The notes under the pieces were generated by a model that did not search any database, was not told the origin of the DNA, and saw only the letters and a program-made list of their open reading frames with translations. A stretch of 64,000 nt of DNA, from contig NZ_KB467824.1 in the NCBI RefSeq assembly GCF_000344615.1, positions 2,234,702-2,298,701 on the forward strand, read 5' to 3'. Positions 34,714 through 42,218 of this stretch are shown in pieces; positions within the stretch are counted from its first letter, which is position 1, and each line of letters starts with the position of its first letter. The DNA comes from Janthinobacterium sp. CG3 (GTDB lineage Bacteria > Pseudomonadota > Gammaproteobacteria > Burkholderiales > Burkholderiaceae_D). The position numbers and the translations under genes were made by a program.

Positions 34714-35307
34714 GTGCATTCTTCGCCGCGTTTTGACATGCCCACACCGGCCCCCGCCGAGCGCAGGCGCCGCCTGGCCCGCTACCTGCTGCCGGCCCTG
34801 TGCGCGCTGGGCCTGGCCGGCGCCGCCGCCCGTGCCGAGAACGCCGCGGCCGAGCCGAAACGCGCCGCCGAGGTGGCGCAGGTGGTATGGGGCATCATCA
34901 GCTACGTGCGCTGGCCGGCGCCGCACGCCGAGTTGCACATCTGCCTGGCCGGCGACACCAAATACGCCGACGCCCTGCTCGACGCCCCGGCCGCCGGCGC
35001 GCAGCCGCGCAGCCGCAACCTGCGCCTGGCCGCCGGCGCCGCCGCCCCCACGCCGGAGCAATGCCAGGTGCTCTACATCGGCAGCGTCGCCGACGCCGAG
35101 CGCGACAAACTCTACGCCCAGATCATCGGCCGCCCCATCCTCGCCATCAGCGAGCCCATCGTTCCGTGCTCCGTAGCCACTATGTTTTGCCTGAAATTGC
35201 GCGACGCCCAAGTCACCTTCGACGTCAACCTCGACGCCATCGCCCGCAGCGGCTTGCGGGTGCACCCGAACGCCCTGCGCATCGCCAGACGTTCGCCGCA
35301 ACCATGA
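34714..35307 (+). CDS. yfiR: YfiR-family periplasmic repressor of YfiN
   Basis: 197 aa (DUF4154). Starts at GTG 34714 with TGAGG 6 nt upstream; ATG 34738 is an alternative. A hydrophobic signal (ARYLLPALCALGLAGAAARA) directs it to the periplasm. Four cysteines at 77, 117, 152 and 159 reproduce the spacing known for P. aeruginosa YfiR, whose disulfides tune repression of the diguanylate cyclase YfiN. First gene of yfiR-yfiN-yfiB; its TGA overlaps the yfiN ATG. Confidence 0.93.
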   Translation: MHSSPRFDMPTPAPAERRRRLARYLLPALCALGLAGAAARAENAAAEPKRAAEVAQVVWGIISYVRWPAPHAELHICLAGDTKYADALLDAPAAGAQPRSRNLRLAAGAAAPTPEQCQVLYIGSVADAERDKLYAQIIGRPILAISEPIVPCSVATMFCLKLRDAQVTFDVNLDAIARSGLRVHPNALRIARRSPQP

Positions 35308-36569
35308 CGCGCCCGCGCCAAGGGCCGCACCGCGCCACGCTCGACAGCGTGTTGCGCCGGGCCCACCTGAGCGTGTCGCTGATCGCCGTCGTCACGGCCG
35401 GGCTGACGCTGACCGCCGCCAGCCTGGTGGCCATGCGCGTGTATTCCGGCCAGAACCTGCGCCTGGTGGCGCGCTCGATGAGCTACACGGTCGAGGCGGC
35501 GGTGGTCTTCAACGACCCGCTCGCCGCGCAGGAGGCGCTGGCGCTGATCGGCGTCAACGAGGACATCGACCAGGCCCAGGTCAGCGACGCCGGCGGCAAG
35601 CTGCTGGCGCAATGGCAGCGCCCGCGCGGCGGCGCCCGCTACCGGCTGGAACACGCCGTCACCGGCTGGATCATGCCGGCCGCGCTGACCTTCCCGATCC
35701 AGCACGCCGACGCCACCATCGGCAGCATCCGGCTGGTGCCGCACAGCCGCGGCCTGCTGCAATTTCTCGCCAGCGGGCTGGCCTGCGTGCTCGGCTGCCT
35801 GGCGCTGAGCATTGTTGTGGCGGTGCGCCTGTCGCGGCGCATGGAGGCCAACCTGACCGGGCCGCTGCGCACACTGGCCGACACCGCCCACCGGGTGCGG
35901 CGCGAGCGCGCGTTCGGCTTGCGCGTGCCGCCGGCCGAGATCGCCGAAATCAACCAGATCAACGACGACTTCAACGCCCTGCTCGACGAACTGGAAGCCT
36001 GGCAAAGCCACCAGCAACGGGAACACGCGACGCTGTCGCACCGCGCCAACCACGACAGCCTGACCGGCCTGTCGAACCGCGCGCAGCTGGAGGCCGAGCT
36101 GCAGCGCGGCGTCGCCGAGGCGCGCCTGACGGGCGGCCGGGTCGCCGTGCTGTTCCTCGACAGCGACCGCTTCAAGCACATCAACGACAACCACGGCCAC
36201 GCCGCCGGCGACGCCGTGCTGGTGGCGACGGCGGCGCGCATCAAGCGCCAGTTGCGCGACGGCGACCTGGTGGCGCGGCTGGGCGGCGACGAGTTCGCCA
36301 TCCTGCTGCGCCCGCTGCGCAGCGGCGCCGACGCCGAGCACATCGCCGACATGATCATCGACGCGATGCGCGCGCCGATCGCCTTGCCGGACGGCGCCGG
36401 CATCGTCAGCTCGCTGTCGATCGGCGTGGCAGTCTACCCCGACCACGCCGACGACGCCGCCGCCCTGCTCGGCGCGGCCGACGAGGCCATGTACCGCGCC
36501 AAACAGGCGCAACGCGGCTCGCGCCAGCTGGCGCGCCCGCTCACCCACCTCCACGAAGAAAGCACTTGA
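35304..36569 (+). CDS. yfiN: Membrane diguanylate cyclase YfiN (TpbB-like)
   Basis: 421 aa. TM1 about 24-46, periplasmic CHASE8-type domain to about 154 (contact site for YfiR), TM2 155-174, HAMP about 176-228, GGDEF domain from 248. The active-site GGDEF is intact (327-331) and an RxxD inhibitory site (RDGD, 318-321) stands five residues before it, so product feedback inhibition is expected. ATG 35304 overlaps the yfiR stop. It makes c-di-GMP when released from YfiR, promoting biofilm in Pseudomonas. Confidence 0.95.
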   Translation: MTRPRQGPHRATLDSVLRRAHLSVSLIAVVTAGLTLTAASLVAMRVYSGQNLRLVARSMSYTVEAAVVFNDPLAAQEALALIGVNEDIDQAQVSDAGGKLLAQWQRPRGGARYRLEHAVTGWIMPAALTFPIQHADATIGSIRLVPHSRGLLQFLASGLACVLGCLALSIVVAVRLSRRMEANLTGPLRTLADTAHRVRRERAFGLRVPPAEIAEINQINDDFNALLDELEAWQSHQQREHATLSHRANHDSLTGLSNRAQLEAELQRGVAEARLTGGRVAVLFLDSDRFKHINDNHGHAAGDAVLVATAARIKRQLRDGDLVARLGGDEFAILLRPLRSGADAEHIADMIIDAMRAPIALPDGAGIVSSLSIGVAVYPDHADDAAALLGAADEAMYRAKQAQRGSRQLARPLTHLHEEST

Positions 36570-37084
36570 TGTCCGACCGCCCGTCCCACCTCGCCGGCGC
36601 GCTGCGCCCGATCCTGCTCGCCGCGGCGCTGCTGCTGCCGCTGAGCGCCTGCCGCACGGCGGCGCCGGCGAGGCCAACCCTGAACCCGCAACAAATCGCC
36701 GCGCTGCAAGAACAAGGCTTCAAGCAAACCGACGACGGCTGGGAACTGAGCTTCACCGACAAACTGTTGTTCGACCTCGACGCCGCCGTGCTGACCCAGG
36801 CCAGCCGCGCCGGCGTGGCCAAGATCAGCGGCGCGCTGCGCCAGGTCGGCATCGAGCACATGCAGGTGGAGGGCCACACCGACATCAGCGGTAGCGCCGC
36901 CCACAACGACAAGCTGTCGCTGGCGCGCGCCAAGGCGGTGGCCGAGGCGATGGCGCTGAGCGGCCTGGCGCGCGATAACATCCTGGTGCGCGGCATGGGC
37001 AAGAACAAGCCGGTGGCCAACAACGCCAGCGCCGACGGCCGCGCCGAAAACCGCCGCGTCACCGTCATCGTCACCGCGCCGTAA
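36569..37084 (+). CDS. yfiB: OmpA-like lipoprotein YfiB
   Basis: 171 aa. Lipobox LSAC with the acylated Cys at 28; then a linker and an OmpA C-terminal domain (LFDLDAAVLTQAS, VEGHTDISGSAAHNDKLSLARAKAV, NKPVANNASADGRAENRRV) that binds peptidoglycan. In the YfiBNR system YfiB sequesters YfiR at the outer membrane and so turns YfiN on. Its ATG shares the A of the yfiN TGA. Confidence 0.93.
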   Translation: MSDRPSHLAGALRPILLAAALLLPLSACRTAAPARPTLNPQQIAALQEQGFKQTDDGWELSFTDKLLFDLDAAVLTQASRAGVAKISGALRQVGIEHMQVEGHTDISGSAAHNDKLSLARAKAVAEAMALSGLARDNILVRGMGKNKPVANNASADGRAENRRVTVIVTAP

Positions 37085-37120
37085 AGTCAGCGGGCCGACA
37101 ACGCTGAAACCAGGCAAAAA

Positions 37121-37180
37121 CAAAGAGCCGGGGGCAGGCCTCAAGGTCTGCCCCCCCCAAGGTTGCACCCTTGGTTTGTA
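37121..37180 (+). terminator. Double hairpin after yfiB (repeat family copy)
   Basis: Opens with CAAAGAGCCGGG, the inverse of the 12-mer at 30205 and 42077. GGGGGCAGGCC (37130-37140), loop TCAA, GGTCTGCCCCC (37145-37155) is an 11-bp stem with one G-T; eight C are present at 37151-37158. A second stem CCAAGG (37157-37162)/CCTTGG (37169-37174) follows, then TTTGTATTATTT. Probably terminates yfiRNB. Confidence 0.6.
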
Positions 37181-37346
37181 TTATTTCAGCGCCGAAGCCG
37201 CCTAACACAAAGGCGTCACCGACTGCCGCCGCCACCCCTCCCCGTCTTTTCCGCCCCTGTACTCCCGCAACAACACCTCGCATTTTTCCGCGCTGCAGCA
37301 TCAATTGTTCTTTACAAATCAATCCAGGCGGGTAGACTAGCCTCCA

Positions 37347-37362
37347 ATGTTAGCGCTATCAT
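37347..37362. promoter_or_regulatory. LacI/GntR-type operator before gntK
   Basis: ATGTTAGCGCTATCAT is a near-perfect palindrome (one mismatched pair) and agrees at 13 of 16 positions with the E. coli GntR operator. It lies 52-68 nt before the gntK ATG. Repression by the GntR-type regulator at 33514 and release by gluconate is the simplest reading. Confidence 0.65.
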
Positions 37363-37414
37363 GGACCGCGAAACAGGACAACAAGCCCCCTCCACGGACA
37401 ATTTGAAGAAGCGC

Positions 37415-37948
37415 ATGAACAATCATTCCAACAAGACAATCGCGTCAAACCGCCGCTGGGTGGTGATGGGCGTCAGCGGTTGCGGCAAAAGCGAAATCGG
37501 CGCCCGGCTGGCGGCCCGCCTCGGCGTCCCCTACGCCGAGGGCGACGCTGACCACACCGCCGACAACATCGCCAAAATGGCCGCCGGCACGCCCCTCACC
37601 GACGCCGACCGGCGCGCCTGGTTGCTGTTGCTGCAGGCGCGGCTGGCCAACGCGACGGCCGCCGGCGCCGGCCTGGTGCTGTCCTGCTCGGCCCTCAAGC
37701 GCAGCTACCGCGACCTGCTGCGCCAGGCCGATCCGGCGCTGCTGTTCGTCCACCTCGACGGCCCGCGCGGGCTGATCGCCGAACGCATGCACGCCCGCCC
37801 AAACCACTACATGCCGATGTCGCTGCTCGACAGCCAGTTCGCCGCGCTGGAAGCGCTGGCCAGCGACGAGCGCGGCCTGCGCCTGGATATCCGCCTGTCG
37901 CCGGAACAACTGATCGGCGCCATCGCCGCGCACTTCGCCCTGTCCTGA
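37415..37948 (+). CDS. gntK: Gluconokinase
   Basis: Phosphorylates D-gluconate to 6-phosphogluconate. 177 aa (E. coli GntK 175). Walker A GVSGCGKS (19-26), YAEGDADHTADNIAKMAAGTPLTDADRRAWL, VLSCSALKRSYRDLLR and HYMPMSLLDSQFAALE are all diagnostic. ATG 37415 with GAAGAA upstream is preferred; ATG 37361 lies inside the operator. Followed after 60 nt by the TRAP transporter genes, giving an uptake-and-phosphorylation operon. Confidence 0.95.
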   Translation: MNNHSNKTIASNRRWVVMGVSGCGKSEIGARLAARLGVPYAEGDADHTADNIAKMAAGTPLTDADRRAWLLLLQARLANATAAGAGLVLSCSALKRSYRDLLRQADPALLFVHLDGPRGLIAERMHARPNHYMPMSLLDSQFAALEALASDERGLRLDIRLSPEQLIGAIAAHFALS

Positions 37949-38008
37949 GTTCCACCCGTCACCCATTACCCATTAACCATTAACCACAATAACAAAACGG
38001 AGATAACA

Positions 38009-38542
38009 ATGAAGTACCTGGTCCTGCGCCTCGAGCGCACCGTTGAATACTTGATGGCGCTCGCGCTCGCCATCATGGTTGCCCTGGTCTTTGGCAACGT
38101 CCTGATGCGCTACCTCTTCAATTCCGGCTTCGCCGCCGCCGAGGAAGTGGCGCGCCTGATGTTCGTCTGGCTGATCTTCCTCGGCGCTATCCTGGCGCTG
38201 CGCCACCACGGCCACCTCGGCGTGGCGATGCTGCAAGCCAAGCTGCCGCGTCCGCTGCGCCGCGCCTGCGCCGTCGTCAGCCACCTGCTGATGCTGTACG
38301 GCCTGTACCTTTTCGCCTCTGGCAGCAGGGCCCAGACCGTCATCGGCATGGACAGCTACTCGACCGTGCTGCGCTACCCGACCGCCTTTATGGCCGCCTC
38401 CGGCCTGGTCTGCTCGGTGTCGATGATCGTCATCGTCGCCGTCAACCTGTGGCGCATCGTCAGCGACCATCCGCGCGCGGCGGTGCCGGGCGACCCGGTC
38501 GCCGAATTCGCCCATCCCGAGCTGCACGGGAGCGCCAAATGA
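38009..38542 (+). CDS. dctQ: TRAP transporter small permease (DctQ)
   Basis: 177 aa, four transmembrane helices; AEEVARLMFVWLIFLGAILALRHHGHLGV is the conserved DctQ core between helices 2 and 3. A GGAG site precedes the ATG. Its TGA overlaps the dctM ATG. Subunit of a sodium-driven tripartite sugar-acid importer. Confidence 0.93.
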   Translation: MKYLVLRLERTVEYLMALALAIMVALVFGNVLMRYLFNSGFAAAEEVARLMFVWLIFLGAILALRHHGHLGVAMLQAKLPRPLRRACAVVSHLLMLYGLYLFASGSRAQTVIGMDSYSTVLRYPTAFMAASGLVCSVSMIVIVAVNLWRIVSDHPRAAVPGDPVAEFAHPELHGSAK

Positions 38543-39816
38543 CGCTCGCCATCTTCCTCGGTTCCCTGGTGTTCCTGATGCTGCTCGGCATGCCGATCGC
38601 CTTCGCCCTGATCATGACCGGCGTGGCCCTGATGGTCCACCTCGACTTCTTCGACGCCCAACTGGTGGCGCAAAACCTGCTGTCGGGCGCCGACAACTTC
38701 CCGCTGATGGCGGTGCCCTTCTTCATCCTGGCCGGCGAGCTGATGAACGCCGGCGGCATCTCCAAGCGCATCATCGCGCTGGCGGTCAGCTTCGTCGGCC
38801 ACATCAACGGCGGCCTCGGCTACGTGGCGATCGCCGCCTCGGTGCTGCTGGCCAGCCTGTCGGGCTCGGCCATCGCCGACACCGCCGCGCTGGCCACGCT
38901 GTTGATCCCGATGATGCGCGACCACGGCTACTCGGTGCCGCGCGCGGCCGGCCTGATCGCCTCCGGCGGCATCATCGCCCCGATCATCCCGCCGTCGATG
39001 CCTTTCATTATCTTTGGCGTCACCACCAACACCTCGATCAGCAACCTGTTCCTGGCCGGCATCGTGCCGGGTATACTGATGGGCGTCTCGCTGGTGGTGG
39101 TATGGACCATCCTGGCGCGCAAGATGGTCGTCACGCCGCAGCCGAAGGCCACCTGGACCCAGCGCCGCGGCGCCTTCGTCGACAGCCTGTGGGCCTTGAT
39201 GCTGCCGGTGATCATCCTCGGCGGCTTGCGCGGCGGCATCTTCACGCCAACCGAGGCGGCCGTGGTGGCGGCGGTGTACTCGCTGTTCGTCAGCCTGTTC
39301 ATCTACCGCGAAATCAAGCTGGCCGACCTGGTCAAGCTGCTGGTCGACGCCTCGCGCACCACCAGCACCGTGATGTTCCTGTGCGCCGGCGCCCTGGTGT
39401 CGTCGTACATGGTGACGCTGGCCGACCTGCCGAGCCAGGTGACCGAATTCCTCGGCCCGCTGATGGCGCACCCGCGCGTGCTGATGGGCGCCGTGATGTT
39501 GCTGTTGCTGGCGGTCGGCACCGTGATGGACCTGACCCCGACGATCCTGGTGATGGGGCCGGTACTGATGCCGCTGGCGGTCAAGGCCGGCATCGACCCG
39601 ACCTATTTCGGCGTCATGTTCGTGCTGGTCGGCACGCTCGGGCTGATCCATCCGCCGGTGTGCACCGTGCTCAACGTGGTCTGCGGCGTGGCCAAGATTT
39701 CGCTTGAAAGCGCGACCAAGGGCATCTGGCCGTTCCTGCTGACGTATTTGCTGTTGACCGTTGTATTCATCATCTTCCCCGGGATCATCACCGTACCGAT
39801 GACCTGGTTCCGCTAA
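38539..39816 (+). CDS. dctM: TRAP transporter large permease (DctM)
   Basis: 425 aa with about 12 hydrophobic segments. Signature blocks LLGMPIAFALIMTGVALM, MAVPFFILAGELMNAGGIS, GSAIADTAALATLLIPMM and IIPPSMPFIIFGVTT. ATG 38539 is fused to the dctQ stop (ATGA). Carries the transport pathway; dctP follows after 22 nt. Confidence 0.95.
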   Translation: MTLAIFLGSLVFLMLLGMPIAFALIMTGVALMVHLDFFDAQLVAQNLLSGADNFPLMAVPFFILAGELMNAGGISKRIIALAVSFVGHINGGLGYVAIAASVLLASLSGSAIADTAALATLLIPMMRDHGYSVPRAAGLIASGGIIAPIIPPSMPFIIFGVTTNTSISNLFLAGIVPGILMGVSLVVVWTILARKMVVTPQPKATWTQRRGAFVDSLWALMLPVIILGGLRGGIFTPTEAAVVAAVYSLFVSLFIYREIKLADLVKLLVDASRTTSTVMFLCAGALVSSYMVTLADLPSQVTEFLGPLMAHPRVLMGAVMLLLLAVGTVMDLTPTILVMGPVLMPLAVKAGIDPTYFGVMFVLVGTLGLIHPPVCTVLNVVCGVAKISLESATKGIWPFLLTYLLLTVVFIIFPGIITVPMTWFR

Positions 39817-39838
39817 AAAACAACACACTGGAGACCTC

Positions 39839-40852
39839 ATGAAAAACCTTATCACATCGCTGTTCGTGCTTTCCGCCTTCGCCGGCCTGGCCGCCAGCGG
39901 CGTCGCCGCCGCCGCCGACTACCAGCCGCGCATCATCCGCTTCGGCTACGGCCTGGCCGAGGAAAGCAACCAGGGCCGCGCCGCCAAATTCCTCGCCGAG
40001 GACCTGGCCAAGCGCACCGGCAACAAGTTCAAGATGAAAAGCTTCGGTAGCGCCAGCCTGGGCAGCGACCCGCAAATGCAGAACGCGCTGATCGGCGGCG
40101 CCCAGGAAATGACGGTGGTCTCGACGGCCACCCTGGTCGGCATCGTCAGCGACTTCGGCGTCTACGACCTGCCCTTCGTCTTCGGCAACGAGCGCGAGGC
40201 CGACGCCATCCTCGACGGCCCGTTCGGCCAGGCGCTCAACGCCAAGCTGCAAGACAAGGGCCTGGTCGGCCTGGTCTACTGGGAAAACGGTTTCCGCAAT
40301 CTGACCAATTCGAAACGCCCGGTGACGAAGCTGGAGGACATGCAGGGCATCAAGCTGCGCGTGATGCAAAACCCGGTCTACATCGACATGTTCAAGAGCT
40401 TCGGCGCGAACGCCGTGCCGCTGGCCTTCTCGGAACTGTTCACCGCGCTGGAAACGGGCACCGTCGACGGCCAGGAAAACCCGGTCAACACCATCCAGTC
40501 GAGCAAGTTCTATGAAGTGCAGAAGTTTTTGTCGCTGACAAAACACGTGTACAGTCCTTGGATCGTGCTGGTGAGTAAAAAATGGTGGGACAAGCTGTCC
40601 GCCGACGAGAAGAAGGCGCTGCAAGCCTCGGCCGAGGCGGCGCGCGATTTCGAGCGCAAGGACAGCCGCGACAGCGCGGGCAAGGCGCTGGAGTTCCTGA
40701 AACAAAAAGGCATGCAAGTGAACGTCGTCAGCGACAAGGAACTGGTACGCATGCGCGACACCAGTCGCGGCGCGATGCAAAAGTTCGCCAGCGACGGCCA
40801 CGTTGCCTTGATCAAGGACCTGCAGACCAATCTGGAAAAAATGCGCAATTAA
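39839..40852 (+). CDS. dctP: TRAP transporter solute-binding protein (DctP)
   Basis: 337 aa; signal peptide MKNLITSLFVLSAFAGLAASGVAAAADY. Conserved DctP features: SLGSDPQMQNALIGGAQEM, GLVGLVYWENGFRNLTN, KLRVMQNPVYIDMFKSFGANAVPL with the carboxylate-binding Arg, and TGTVDGQENPVNTI. GGAGA precedes the ATG. Linkage to gntK suggests gluconate or a related sugar acid as ligand. Confidence 0.93.
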   Translation: MKNLITSLFVLSAFAGLAASGVAAAADYQPRIIRFGYGLAEESNQGRAAKFLAEDLAKRTGNKFKMKSFGSASLGSDPQMQNALIGGAQEMTVVSTATLVGIVSDFGVYDLPFVFGNEREADAILDGPFGQALNAKLQDKGLVGLVYWENGFRNLTNSKRPVTKLEDMQGIKLRVMQNPVYIDMFKSFGANAVPLAFSELFTALETGTVDGQENPVNTIQSSKFYEVQKFLSLTKHVYSPWIVLVSKKWWDKLSADEKKALQASAEAARDFERKDSRDSAGKALEFLKQKGMQVNVVSDKELVRMRDTSRGAMQKFASDGHVALIKDLQTNLEKMRN

Positions 40853-40862
40853 GCATCGTTGG

Positions 40863-40890
40863 TCGGGTTACGCCGTGCCGGCTAACCCGA
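40863..40890. repeat. REP-like palindrome between dctP and the porin gene
   Basis: TCGGGTTA (40863-40870) pairs with TAACCCGA (40883-40890); inside, GCCG/CGGC closes a TGC loop after one bulged C. Six A rather than T follow, so on the plus strand it is not an intrinsic terminator. The TCGGGTTACGCC core is that of the 9210 hairpin. Confidence 0.65.
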
Positions 40891-40964
40891 AAAAATCCGG
40901 CAAACACCCCAAGCGGCGCACACAGCCGCATCCACATTATATAAGTACTTTTCTGGAGAGATTG

Positions 40965-42023
40965 ATGAAACAAACCCTTCCCGCACTGGCAGTCCTGGCC
41001 CTGTGCAGCGGCGCCGCGCTGGCCCAAAGCGGCGTCACCGTCTACGGCGTCGTCGACATCGGCGTCTCGCACGACCGCGGCGGCGTCGCCGGCGACGCGA
41101 CCCGCGTGACCAGCGGCATGGCGACCCAAAGCCGCTGGGGCTTGCGCGGCATCGAAGACCTGGGCGGCGGCCTAAGCGCGCTGTTCGTCGTCGAAGGCGG
41201 CTTCAGCGCCGACAAGGGCACCTCGACCCAGGGCAACACCCTGTTCGGCCGGGCCACCATCGTCGGCCTGCGCGGCGGCTTCGGCACCGTCACCATGGGC
41301 TTGCAGGACACGCCGCACTTCACCACGCTCAACGCCGTGGTCGACCCGCTGCGCAACGGCATTGCCCGCTCGAACAACCTGATGGCGCCAACCGGGGTGC
41401 GGGCCCGCAACTCGGTGCTGTACCGCAGCAAGCCGCTGAACGGCTTTTCCGGCGACATTATGTACGCGGCCGGCGAAGTGGCGGGCGACAACGCGGCCGG
41501 CCGCGCGCTGGGCGGCTCGTTCGGCTACAGCGAAGGGCCGCTCAACGTGCGCCTGGCCTACCACAACCGCAACAACGACACCGAGGTGCTGAAAAATACC
41601 GGCAACGCCAAGAACATCTTGCTGGGCGCTAACTATGACTTCGGCCCGGCCAAGGCGTATTTCGGCTACGCCAGCGACAAGGGCCTGAACAGCTCGCCGC
41701 TGAACAACGCCGCCGCCTCGTTCGGCGGCGCCGCGCCGAAGGCTTCGACCGACAGCAACGCCCTGCTGCTGGCCATGACGGCGCCGTTCGGCGCCAGCAC
41801 GCTGGTACTCAGCTATGTCGCCAAGAACGACAAGACCGCCTTCAACCAGGACGCCCGCCAAATGGCGCTGGCCTACATGTACGCGCTGTCGAAGCGCACC
41901 GACCTGTACAGCTCGTTCGCGCGCATCAGCAACAGGAACGGCGCCGCCTATACGGCCGGCAACAGCGAAGAGGCCGGCACTGGCAACCGGCAGTTCACGG
42001 CCGGACTGCGCCACCGTTTCTAA
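40965..42023 (+). CDS. Gram-negative general porin
   Basis: 352-aa trimeric outer-membrane beta barrel. Signal peptide MKQTLPALAVLALCSGAALA; first strand SGVTVYGVVDIGVSHDRGG; terminal strand ends QFTAGLRHRF with C-terminal Phe, the BAM recognition signal. GGAGAG precedes ATG 40965. It follows the TRAP operon by 112 nt in the same direction and may supply outer-membrane passage for the same substrate, although a REP-like hairpin intervenes. Confidence 0.93.
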   Translation: MKQTLPALAVLALCSGAALAQSGVTVYGVVDIGVSHDRGGVAGDATRVTSGMATQSRWGLRGIEDLGGGLSALFVVEGGFSADKGTSTQGNTLFGRATIVGLRGGFGTVTMGLQDTPHFTTLNAVVDPLRNGIARSNNLMAPTGVRARNSVLYRSKPLNGFSGDIMYAAGEVAGDNAAGRALGGSFGYSEGPLNVRLAYHNRNNDTEVLKNTGNAKNILLGANYDFGPAKAYFGYASDKGLNSSPLNNAAASFGGAAPKASTDSNALLLAMTAPFGASTLVLSYVAKNDKTAFNQDARQMALAYMYALSKRTDLYSSFARISNRNGAAYTAGNSEEAGTGNRQFTAGLRHRF

Positions 42024-42051
42024 TAGCCGACATAACACCAGGGGCGTGAAA

Positions 42052-42100
42052 CCGGGGGCGGGCTTGAAGGTCCGCCCCCGGCTCTTTGCCGCTTTTTTTT
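42052..42100 (+). terminator. Intrinsic terminator after the porin gene (repeat family copy)
   Basis: CCGGGGGCGG (42052-42061) and CCGCCCCCGG (42072-42081) form a perfect 10-bp stem with a 10-nt loop; CTCTTTGCCGC then T8 (42093-42100) follow. It includes the shared 12-mer CCCGGCTCTTTG (42077-42088). Confidence 0.8.
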
Positions 42101-42218
42101 GGCGTGGCCGGCATTTCGGCATGGAAAACATGACATTCTTACTAGCTGCAAGCGCCGCCTTGTGGCACCATCCCCTGTCCGCCGTCGCCGACGGCGCAAC
42201 CCTGGATGACGAGAACAC

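Larger units (their letters stand above)
37085..37414. other. yfiB-gntK intergenic region
   Basis: 330 nt. It holds the inverted-repeat element at 37121-37180, then about 140 nt of ordinary sequence without a convincing ORF, the LacI-type palindrome at 37347-37362, and the gntK leader. A frame runs into gntK from 37163, but it crosses the operator and the repeat. Confidence 0.6.

Noticed and set aside
40863-40890. Intrinsic terminator between dctP and the porin gene
   Set aside because: Good stem, but A rather than T follows on the plus strand; kept as a REP-like palindrome.
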